DNA of 64,000 nucleotides from the NCBI GenBank assembly GCA_033032865.1, contig JAWHQI010000327.1, positions 2,555,501 through 2,619,500 of the forward strand, read 5' to 3'. Source of the DNA: Dactylorhiza incarnata. Its lineage: Eukaryota; Streptophyta; Magnoliopsida; Asparagales; Orchidaceae. Under the pieces are notes generated by a model. The model did not search any database. It saw nothing but the letters and a program-made list of their open reading frames with translations, and was not told the DNA's origin. Positions 56,199 to 64,000 of the stretch are shown here, piece by piece. Position 1 is the stretch's first letter, and each line of letters starts with the position of its first letter. A program made the translations under genes and the position numbers.

Positions 56199-56742
56199 TG
56201 AGAACTTGAAAATTTTATTTCCAAAAAATCTAAGTATTACAAGAGTATTGCCTCCTTTATATAGACTAGGAGGGAAAGAGTAAAATACAAATACACAATG
56301 TGGGACTAAAGTCAAATACAATACACAAAGCAAGCTGGGCGGTCAGGCAGTTAGGGAGAACGAGACCGCAGCAACCTCCGCGGTCTGGAGAGAAGACGGG
56401 CGGTCACACGACAGGAGGAAGGTCGTGTGACAAAGGAGACCGATTGATCGAGAGACCGCTCTAGCGAACACTCCCCCGTAAGGGAGATACCGGGGGTACC
56501 AGACCGCTTCTCTTCACATGAAGCGATCTGGTATATCTGAGGAGAAGCGGCGGTCTGATACTGGGAGACCACACAAACCGCGGTTATCATATTGTTATTT
56601 GATGGAGTTGGAGACCGCTGATCTTCATACGGCGCGATCTCACACATCTGAGGAGAAGTCGCGGTCTGATTCTGGGAGACCGCATAGACCGTTGGCTCGA
56701 GACCGCGCGGCTTCAATTCTTTGAGGTCGCATGGCTTCAACA
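56199..56742 (-). repeat. copia-3 3' LTR
   Basis: 544 bp, TGTTGAAGCC..AAGTTCTCA. It contains a TATA-like TATATAAAGG (minus strand, near 56255) and three repeated blocks of GCGGTCTCCCAG/AGACCGC type. It sits directly against the gag fragment, so copia-3 inserted into that gag. Confidence 0.75.
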
Positions 56743-56753
56743 CTCCCCCGCAA
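56743..56753 (-). promoter_or_regulatory. copia-3 polypurine tract
   Basis: On the minus strand, GCGGGGGAG immediately precedes the LTR start TGTTGAAGCC. Confidence 0.75.
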
Positions 56754-56759
56754 GCTGGA

Positions 56760-58138
56760 TCATATATATCAATCATGCCTAGCTTGTTACACACATCAGA
56801 GAAGGATGAAGATATGGGTTTGGTGAAGATATCAGCCAGCTCTTTATCCGAAGTTACGAAGGGAGTGCAGATTTGTTTCTTCAAGATTTCTTCCCTGATG
56901 AAATGACAGTCCACTTCAATGTGTTTGGTTCTCTCATGAAAGACTGAGTTTTGAGATATAAAGATTGCAGCTTTATTGTCACAGAACATTGGCAAGGGAT
57001 GGTTGTAAACTTCTCCAAAGTCTAGAAGGAGAGTTCGTAACCACTTCAATTCACATGTAGTTTGGGTCATGCTCCTGTACTCAGCCTCAGCACTTGATCT
57101 GGATACTACTGCTTGTTTCTTGCGCTTCCAACTCACAAGATTTCCTCCCACGAATGTACAGAACCCAGACGTGGATTTCCTGTCTCCTTTATCATCAGCG
57201 CAGCTAGCATCTGAGTAGGCTTCAATCTTGAGATGGTTGTTTCTTTGGAACAGAAGTCCCTTTTCTGGAGATCCTTTAACGTATTCCAATATCTTTAGAG
57301 GAGCCTGAAGATGACATTCCCTTGGGGCTTGCATGAATTGGCTGACCTTCCCAACGGCATAATAGATATAAGGTCTTGTTACAGTTAGGTAGATGAGCTT
57401 GCCTACAAGACGACTGTATCTAGTGCTATCAGGTAGAAGAGGAGAGTTGTCATTCCAGAGTTTGTCGTCTCCTATTGTCATTGGATACTTAGCAGGTTTA
57501 GCACCAAGAAGACCTGTTTCTTTTAGAAGGTCAATAGCATACTTACGCTGTGAGAGGACAACAGAGCTATGCTTTCTTGAGATCTCAATGCCCAAAAAAT
57601 ACTTTGAAGTCCCCATGTCTTTGGTTACAAAGTGTTGAAGGAGATGTTTCTTTGTAAGGGTGATACCTTCAATATCATCACCAGTGAGAAGGATGTCATC
57701 AACGTAGACAGCCAGAACTACCATTCCATAAGAGGTCTTGCGAATGAAGAGAGAGTGATCTGCAGAACTGCGGACAAATCCAATTACCTTGATTACTTCG
57801 TTAAACTTTTCAAACCAGGCGCGAGGACTTTGCTTGAGACCATAAATAGCCTTCTTTAGCTTACATACACGAGTCTCCCCAGGAGCAACATACCCTGGAG
57901 GTTGCTTCATGAAAACAACCTCTTGAAGATCACCATAAAGAAAGGCATTCTTGACGTCTAATTGAGAGAGTTTCCACCCTGTGTTGACGGCCATAGAGAA
58001 GAGGACCCTGATGGTTGTAAGACGAGCGACAGGGGAGAAAGTGTCAAAGAAGTCAACTCCATATGTCTGAGTAAAACCTTTGGCAACCAAGCGAGCCTTG
58101 TATCGGTCGATAGAGCCATCAACACGATATTTGATCAC
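56760..58138 (-). pseudogene. copia-3 reverse transcriptase and RNase H, frame open
   Basis: One uninterrupted minus-strand frame from 58138. The RVT_2 domain shows YKARLVAKGFTQTYGVDF, SQLDVKNAFLYGDL, AIYGLKQSPRAW and the active site LAVYVDDILLTG. The RNase H domain shows AYSDASCADDKGDRKSTSGF, SRSSAEAEYRSM and FCDNKAAIFISQN..HERTKHIEVDCHFIRE, then KELADIFTKP. The normal polyprotein end, NKLGMIDIYDPA, is followed by TGC where relatives have a stop. The frame therefore runs through the polypurine tract and about 130 codons of LTR to 56351. Upstream, a stop near 58140 separates it from integrase. Confidence 0.88.
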
Positions 58139-58144
58139 AAAGAC

Positions 58145-59462
58145 TCATCTACATCCAACAACATCTATCCCAAGAGGCAGAGGAACAAGTGTCCACGTGC
58201 TACGGTCCTGAAGAGTGGTTATTTCTTCATCCATGACATCCTTCCACTGTGGGATAGCAAGAGCATCCTGATAATTAGCTGGAATGACAGTTTCTGAAAT
58301 AGTAATAGCAAACGCCCTAGCAGAGGGGGTGAGTTGAGCATAGGTCACAACATCATGAATAGAATGTTGCGTACATGAGCGAACTCCCTTTCGAAGGGCA
58401 TTAGGGAGGTCTTCAGTGGTGATTGTATTAGCAGGAGAGTCATCATCAGAAGAAGATAGTGCTGGCCCAAGAGTTGGGATAGGAGGCCCCGGAGTAGGAG
58501 GACAAGTGGTAGGAGACTCTGCAGGTGGTGGAGTTAAAGGAAGAGGCGGTGGAGTTGGGAGAGTAGGTGGTGTCAGTGGGGAGTAAATGAGAGGTGGTGT
58601 TGGATGAGTTGTAGGAGGCAGAGAGGTGGAAGAGTTAGAAAAGTATGGTATAGTCTCAAAGAAGGTGACATCAGCGGAAACATATTGTTTGCGAAGAAGA
58701 GGATCATAGCATCGGTAACCTTTCTGAGTGGGAGAGTAACCAACAAAGATACACTTAACTGCCCGAGGGGAGAGTTTGTCCCGACCTGGTGAAGGAGTGT
58801 GGACAAACGCAGTATAACCGAAGACTTTGAGAGGTAACGAGAAAGGTTTCGAGGTAGGATATAGTAGAGAAAAGGGTGCGGAACCTTGAAGAAGGGTGGA
58901 GGGAATGCGATTAATGAGATAGCAAGAGATGAGGATGGCATGACCCCAATAGGTTTTGGGCATATTCATCTGGAAGAGTAAGGTGCGAACTATGTCGAGG
59001 AGGTGACGATTCTTACGTTCCGCTATCCCATTTTGTTGAGAAGTTATAAGGACAACTGGTTTGATGTATAAGACCATGACTCATGCAAAACTCAGAAAAC
59101 TGATGAGAAACATATTCTTTAGCATTATTGGTGCGAATAGCTTTGATAGACACTCCAAATTGAGTGGAAATTTCATTATAGAAAGTTGAGAAAACAATAA
59201 AAAGTTCCGAGCATTCTTGTAAAAGATACACCCAAGTACATCGAGAAAAGTCATCAATAAACGTAATAAAATACAAACTACTCCCAACCACAGTCTTGGT
59301 AGGAGAAGGACCCCAGACATCGGAGTGAACGAGATCAAAGGGACGAGTCGAGCTACGACCATGTTTGGTAGGATAGGAAGCCCGATGGTGCTTTCCTAGT
59401 TGACAAGCTTCACAGTTGAGAGGAGAGGTATCGTTGGTGAGGTGAGGTTGATGCCGCGGCAT
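58145..59462 (-). pseudogene. copia-3 integrase, frameshifted
   Basis: 59462-59013: CEACQLGKHHRASYP (end of the zinc-binding region), DLVHSDVWGPSP (first catalytic D), YFITFIDDFSRCTWVYL, then IRTNNAKEYVSHQF, where the second catalytic aspartate of the usual RTDN motif is N. After a frameshift near 59060, 59077-58145 gives QQNGIAERKNRHLLDIVRTLL (catalytic E), MPKTYWGHAILISCYLINR, VFGYTAFVH, KCIFVGYSPTQKGYRCYDP. A proline-rich linker follows, with ALAIPQWKDVMDEEI before RT. Integrase is predicted dead from the D to N change and the frameshift. Confidence 0.85.
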
Positions 59463-59598
59463 CTACACCACCAAAGAATGATAGACCGGAGCTGGATGTG
59501 CTGCAACATAAAGATTTTAGGCGACATGACGACTCAATGGCCGCTCACGGAAAGCAACGTTACAACCTCCGTCCGCGGCGCGCAAAGCTTATTTAAGG
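59463..59598 (+). pseudogene. C-terminal coding tail with RYNLRPR motif
   Basis: A plus-strand frame reads KNDRPELDVLQHKDF, then HGKQRYNLRPRRAKLI and a stop near 59597. The basic YNLRPR-type ending is seen in plant retroelement polyproteins, but I cannot assign the family. It is followed by a TATA-type promoter region, as the last coding part of an LTR-bearing element would be. It abuts truncated copia-3. Confidence 0.4.
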
Positions 59599-59840
59599 CC
59601 TCTCAAAAGCTTAATTTTTAGTTTCTATTTATTTTCCTTTAAAGTGCGGAACTTGTAATATTTTATTTTATGCTTTATGTTTTGTTGGTGTGCTATTAGA
59701 CATTTGGTCTGTTATTAGCCATCCGGAGTGATGAGATCTTCATCTCAATCTTGGATGGTTAGATTTGTTTTGTAACTCCTATATATAGGAGTGTTTAAGA
59801 GAATGAAAGGAATTATTATTGAAGCCCTAAAAACAGCCCC
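59599..59840 (+). promoter_or_regulatory. Putative promoter with TATA box
   Basis: AT-rich sequence leading to TATATATAGG inside the short inverted repeat ACTCCTATATATAGGAGT (about 59776-59793), then a leader with GAATGAAAGGAATTATT. It is equally consistent with an LTR promoter or a gene promoter; no LTR ends were identified. Confidence 0.5.
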
Positions 59841-60540
59841 CTCTCTCATTGAGAAATTCGGCCAAGGCTTGTGAGGAGCCCGCCCCGGTCGGGCCTCACT
59901 TCAGTCCGACTGAATCGGACTGAATTTTAACGCTGCCGTAAATGCCCCCTCTCATTCTCCCCGATCCCCTCTCCTTTTCACTCTCGCTGGGCAAGCTCTC
60001 TCCCGATTCGCTCTCTTCTCCTCCTCCCGAGCTCTCTTCTCCTCCAAATCGCGAGATCTAGGGCGCCGTCAATCGTTCCCGTCGACCCCGGAGTGAGATC
60101 CTAGACTGCATCGGCCGCTCGCTCGCGATTCCTCTCTCCCGCAACCTCTCTCTCGCAAGGATCGCGTCTTCCCCCATCCAGTCCAGCGTCATTCCAGACC
60201 CCCTCCACCTCTGCCGCCGCCAGAAGCCTCGCCAGGCTCGGGCGATCTCGCCTCCTTTTCCTGACCTCCCCTCTCCTTTTCCCAGGCTCTCTCACGCTCC
60301 CCTCTCGTTCCCTCTCTGATCCCCTCTCCTTTTCCCGAGCTCGAGCTCTCCCAGTCCCTCTCCGCGTGAAGCCGATCTCCCAATCTCGCGCCAGCCCCAC
60401 TCGTGAGATCTAGGGCGCGATTGGACCCCGCTGCGATCTTGCCGTCCATCGTTCCCGTCGACCCGGAGCCCCAACCCACGACATCTCTCTTGGCGGCGTC
60501 TCTACTTGCTACAGAACTTATGCCTTATTCTTCGTTTATG
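59841..60540 (+). other. GC/CT-rich leader-like region with direct repeats
   Basis: Pyrimidine-rich, GC-rich sequence unlike its surroundings, like a plant 5' untranslated exon or a retroelement leader. GAGATCTAGGGCGC followed by TCGTTCCCGTCGACCC(C)GGAG occurs at 60052-60092 and again, split by about 30 bp, at 60405-60468. Minus-strand open frames here are arginine- and glutamate-rich by composition and are not believed. No coding assigned. Confidence 0.5.
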
Positions 60541-60583
60541 AGGTAATCTACTTCAGTCACTCTACTTGCTACAGAACTTATGC
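60501..60583. repeat. Direct repeat, 60-bp offset
   Basis: TCTACTTGCTACAGAACTTA occurs at 60501 and again at 60561, with TGC after both copies. Confidence 0.85.
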
Positions 60584-60665
60584 GACATATTCCTTGCCGA
60601 ATTTCTTATCCCTGCCCTCGTGTGAAGTCCAGTATTTGATGAAATCAGCCATGATTCCAGATAGA

Positions 60666-60800
60666 TGCTCGTGTGGTGAGCATTGATGATTATCACAAGT
60701 GCTCAAGAGCAATGAGGAAGTCTTGAAAAAGGCTGTGACCAACCACCTTGTCAGCGTATCCATTGAAGGCAGTAGCAGGGATCTCCAGCTCTATCAATCG
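60666..60800 (+). pseudogene. Papain-type cysteine protease exon fragment
   Basis: The plus-strand frame reads DARVVSIDDYHK, then, after a 1-base frameshift at about 60700, VLKSNEEVLKKAVTNHLVSV and SIEGSSRDLQLYQS. This matches the [40 protein letters not shown] segment of plant papain-family proteases (RD21/SAG12 type), between the catalytic Cys and His regions. It ends at a consensus splice donor, TCG|GTGAGT at 60801, as plant genes of this family commonly have an intron nearby. Neither catalytic region is found around it, so it is a captured or orphan exon. Confidence 0.6.
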
Positions 60801-60806
60801 GTGAGT
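60801..60806 (+). promoter_or_regulatory. Consensus 5' splice site
   Basis: GTGAGT directly after the protease exon fragment. A candidate acceptor, CTACCTTTACAG|, lies near 61087. Confidence 0.5.
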
Positions 60807-61089
60807 CCATCATATTTCTATCTTGATGAATTATCTTGTTAATGTGTGGTTTATGTTGGATCATTTAGTTAACATTGTTGGTGTATGGAACTCTAAAATT
60901 TTGTTTGTTCTTATTTTTTAATAACTTCACATGTCATATTTTTCATCAATGGTTTTAAGTGAACTTGGGTTGCTGTTTGTTTGTTTTTGTTGTTCATCTA
61001 AAATATGCATCCACACTACTTCCTTATGCATATGTAATTGACAATACTTATGAAATTTGTATGATGACTACTTGTTCCTACCTTTACAA

Positions 61090-61383
61090 GTTATGCTTCT
61101 CTTGTTATGTCAACCACAGTTGACAAATTCTAAATGCCATCAAAATTATGGCGAATTTAAAGATTTGATAAAAGATGTTATTAGAGATGCATTCAATAAA
61201 TGTGCAAGGATAAAAGATGTTCTATTCGGCCTTAATTTTCGCCGTGTTCATGATATTGTTGTGGCTCCTCATTGCCCGCTAGAGCATCCCTCTCCTGCTT
61301 TTACATATGTTCTTGACCATTTTATGATAAAATATTTTAGCTCCAATGTCAAAGTAGAAGCTCTTGTTACCTTAGTTAAATCG
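61090..61383 (+). CDS. Possible exon, unrecognised protein
   Basis: Open stretch after a candidate acceptor (pyrimidine tract, then TTTACAG at 61088). It encodes about 97 residues: LLLLCQPQLTNSKCHQNYGE, FKDLIKDVIRDAFNKCARIK, VHDIVVAPHCPLEHPSPAF and YVLDHFMIKYFSSNVKVEAL, ending at TGA 61383. Composition and residue mix look protein-like, but I recognise no domain. It could be a downstream exon of the transcript that includes the protease fragment, or chance. There is no ATG at its start unless 61057 is used. Confidence 0.3.
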
Positions 61384-62428
61384 TGATTGCTGCAGTTGAG
61401 TTATTGATATATATGTATGCCATTTAAAGCAATCACACATGTTAATAATGTACCTTTGGTATTGCAAATGCTACATTGGTTGTGTTTGTATGTACAAGTT
61501 AGTAGGCCCATCCCTTATCTTCTTTCATTTGTGCTTGTCAAGTTCCTAATTTTTGAACTTATTCTTAGGAAAATTATGATCAATGTCTATTTTTGGTGCA
61601 TGTTCTGTACGACTTGTTGTGGCATTCTAGATGGATGGGTGGATTTTTTTATTCAGGTTTGCTTTAATATTATTTTCTATATTGTGCTGTTTTTTGTATA
61701 GTGCTTGTGTTATATTGCAGGTTCCCAATCTATTGCCTTTGGGAATTTTTGTTTCTGAAATTCGGTACATGTTTGCTGCTTTCTTCTATTTGGTGTGTGG
61801 CAATTTGTAATGTTTTTAATCTTTTACGGGATGGTTGCAAGATTAGACTTTTATTCCTTCTGTTGGGTAAGTTGAGAAAGAGTTGTAATAAGGAGTGTGA
61901 TTTTGTATTTTGGATAATTTTTTAATGGTGGATTGGTGATCATCAAGTTGGCGTGTAGTGTATTTTGGATAATTTATTAAAGAGGAAGGTTATTGTCTTG
62001 TCATACTTTTCTGAACACATAATTAAAATGTTGCAATGCCAAAGCATGAGTATTTGAAAACAAGTCTTTTTGGATAGCATAGTTGCATTGTTTATTATCT
62101 AAGAACAATTCTAGCCTTCCTCTATGTAATTTCTCATCATCTATGTCATTTTAGTGATATAATTGAAGTTATCACAGTTCCACTATACAAAAAAGAACTC
62201 AATTCTAGTGTCAAATCCTGCTTTCTAATTATTTGATATATAAGTGTTTCTATAAAGAAATTCAGTGTATAGTCATTATTAATTTGCTTCTATGTCATTT
62301 ACTTCCCAGATGCATGCAGAAAATTCATAACAATCGATCGATTGTATTATTTGTTTATTCCGCATGACTGTTAATCAATCTATTTTTTTATTTGAACCAG
62401 ATTGTCTGCCTATTAATCATCATCGCCA
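61384..62428 (+). other. Intron-like AT-rich stretch
   Basis: T-rich sequence typical of plant introns or intergenic DNA; open frames are hydrophobic by composition only. A possible 3' splice site, TTTTTTTATTTGAACCAG, ends near 62400, about 28 bp before the ATG at 62429. Confidence 0.4.
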
Positions 62429-64000
62429 ATGAATGGTATCGACCTTGTGCTGCGGGGCATTGCGAAAACACAACGATCGGTGGAGACCCTCGTTCGTCGC
62501 TGCCCTGAAATTCCGCCGGAATCGATTCCGACCCAAATGCCGTCATTCTATTCGTCAGCATTTGACCGCCCCACTAGTGAGCCGTGCGTTTGTGGCAAGC
62601 AATCTGGCATGTTGAACAAGATTCAGGAGGATTGGATCAAGATTCAACTGAACCTGATCGAGGATGGCATGCGCCCTCCTATTCGAATCGATCCGCCCGT
62701 GCCACTGTGGAGCAAGCGTCCCGACCTGAACGCGTATCTGCTGAAACCATTGCTCGTGATCGATCCGGAACGGCAGTACGGCGTCAACGTGACAGCGGGT
62801 GCATGCCTGTCTTGCAACAAAGTCGGCTTTCTTTTCCGCAAGCAATTTAGTGCCCCGCGAATCATCGATTGCATCGACACCACAGCATCACCTGATCACG
62901 AGGTACCGGGACAATTCGAACGGCACGGATCGTGCTCGGCACGAACAATTCATGGCTGTCGTAGCCGAAATCATTGTTGGCACTGGACAAGCTCCAATGC
63001 GGGAAGGCTCCATCATTGAGGCTGAATTAGATGCATTGTTGGATCGCATTGAAAGGGGGAAATGGAGAATGATGTGCCCCCATCCAAGCGCATCGTGACG
63101 AGCAAACTTCTCGCTTTCCATGAGACGCAGAAAAAGCACATCAGAAATTGCTTAACGTCGTCGGCATCCGCGTCGACTATCGTCGTAGATCGCTTCTTTC
63201 GTTCGAGTATGCGTCGTGGATCGGGGAAGAATAAAAACTTGTGGCGCCATGGAAGAGCCATTTGCCCGGAGACCATATCCCTAGAAGGAGGGAACTTGCT
63301 GCTCCATGTCGTTGTCGCTCAAATCAACTTTCGAGGCGAACTCCAATTCGATCCTCGTTGGGCGTATTTGCCAATCTCTGGGATGCATATCATTCTCACT
63401 CAGTATCTCGCACTATTTCCGACCCATGGCATTACTCCCTCACCTACGTCTCTGTCGACGATGTTTCATCTATTGCCTCTCTCGATTGATGATTGTGACG
63501 ATGAATTTGGATTGACGACAGCGTTTGGACAATCCCTTCCTCAACTGCCCGAAATTCCTGCAGGGCAACTGAAATCGCTGGGAATGGTCGCGGAATCAAT
63601 AGCTGATAATGCAATTTGGTCGAGTAACACGTTCGATGCGATTGTGCACGATGCCCTTGATGTTGCCGCTGTTGTTGTCGAACGGGCTAACGATGATTAT
63701 CACATCGTTGAAGAAGACGATGCTACACCACAGGACGATGGTGATCAGTTTATTGGCGCCGAATCTGGCGTCAAAGTCAGCAACGCGCCCCATTCCATTC
63801 AGTCTAATCGCAAGCGCCGCAAACCAGGACCAACATCGCATGAGTGCGGCTCTTCATCGAGTCACCATAAGAAATCTCGCAGCCTAAATGCATTGGGAAA
63901 TGAACGTCAATCAGCATTACAAGGGCTTAATCTATGGGAATTTGTCATGAGCACTTCACCAATGATCAACCCCTTGGAGCGCCGCTTACTCCGAACGATT
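62429..64000 (+). pseudogene. Unrecognised protein gene, frame broken twice, runs off window
   Basis: Three consecutive coding stretches look like one gene. 62429 to about 62900 (MNGIDLVLRGIAKTQRSVE, CVCG, PLWSKRPDLNAYLLKPLLVI, CLSCNKVGFLFRKQF, PRIIDCIDTT). About 62890-63055 in another frame (HEQFMAVVAEIIVGTGQAPM, IIEAELDALLDRIERG). 63062 to the window end in the first frame again: 313 codons with no stop, containing KLLAFHETQKKHIRNCL, FDPRWAYLPISGMHIILTQY, an acidic stretch and a basic RKRRK near 63810. The second frame change falls on a run of five G at 63056-63060. Base composition is much richer in CpG than the flanks. CVCG and CLSC could be zinc ligands. No family is recognised. It may be a decayed gene, or an intact one with assembly indels or an intron. 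Confidence 0.55.

Larger units (their letters stand above)
56199..59462 (-). mobile_element. copia-3, Ty1/copia retrotransposon, 5'-truncated
   Basis: 3' LTR at 56199-56742, polypurine tract at 56743-56753, RT-RNase H at 58138-56760 and integrase at 59462-58145. Gag, protease, the 5' LTR and the primer-binding site are missing. Coding ends at 59462 within the pre-integrase region, against unrelated sequence. Its frames are the longest in the window, so it is the youngest or best-preserved copia here. Confidence 0.88.

Noticed and set aside
60101..60479. Minus-strand frames rich in R, E and G
   Set aside because: They are antisense to a CT-rich leader-like region; the composition explains the open frames.
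61417..61925. Two plus-strand frames of 74-94 codons
   Set aside because: Hydrophobic, cysteine- and phenylalanine-rich peptides expected from T-rich intron-like DNA; no start context or domain.

Overview
This window reads as repeat-dense nuclear DNA of a flowering plant. Almost everything recognisable is a transposable element of plant type: Ty1/copia and Ty3/gypsy LTR retrotransposons, hAT and CACTA-like DNA transposons, and one LINE remnant. There are no bacterial-style operons, rRNA genes or CRISPR arrays. The species cannot be named from the sequence. Nearly every element is broken, and much of the window is elements inserted inside elements, often with target-site duplications (TSDs) visible by eye.

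Layout. 1-3500: a non-autonomous hAT element (minus, cut by the window edge) inside a decayed hAT transposase gene with a TTF zinc finger and DUF4371, then a second copy of the same non-autonomous hAT; both copies carry a tRNA-like segment. 3700-4197: a LINE zinc-finger remnant and a truncated hAT MITE. 4198-13913: a CACTA-like element holding a hAT MITE (4582-5270) and a solo LTR (family L1, 5412-13384), itself split by a 7.3-kb solo LTR of a giant-LTR gypsy family (copy A, 5911-13177) with a 205-bp tandem array. 13957-14244: a hAT MITE.

14513 to about 30190: copia-1 (minus), interrupted by an Ac-type hAT (20184-29351), which is interrupted by a gag-only gypsy element (22006-27971). In or next to the copia-1 5' LTR lies another nest: L1 solo LTR (30774-41995), holding copia-2 (30881-41372), holding giant solo LTR copy B (33306-38171). 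42158-43103 is a piece of LTR of the gag-only gypsy family. 43104-56038 is a giant-LTR gypsy element (minus) with a complete 3' LTR (copy C), a truncated 5' LTR (copy D), an integrase remnant and a nested opposite-strand LTR (copy E). 56040-56198 is a gag fragment and 56199-59462 a 5'-truncated copia-3.

59463-64000 is different. It holds a short coding tail followed by a TATA-type promoter, a GC- and CT-rich leader-like stretch with internal direct repeats, a papain-type cysteine protease exon fragment ending at a consensus splice donor, a possible exon, and at the right edge a long open reading frame at 63062 to beyond 64000. With the in-frame stretch from 62429 this looks like an unrecognised protein gene whose frame is broken twice.

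The most unusual observations are: two neighbouring stem-loops in the giant LTR whose arms change in a compensating way between copies and whose loops share a GCCCATAC-type motif; the higher-order repeat in copy A; the ladder of perfect hairpins in the LTRs of the gag-only element; the tRNA-like core in the hAT elements; and the unrecognised 3'-edge gene. All domain calls come from reading motifs; no database search was run.
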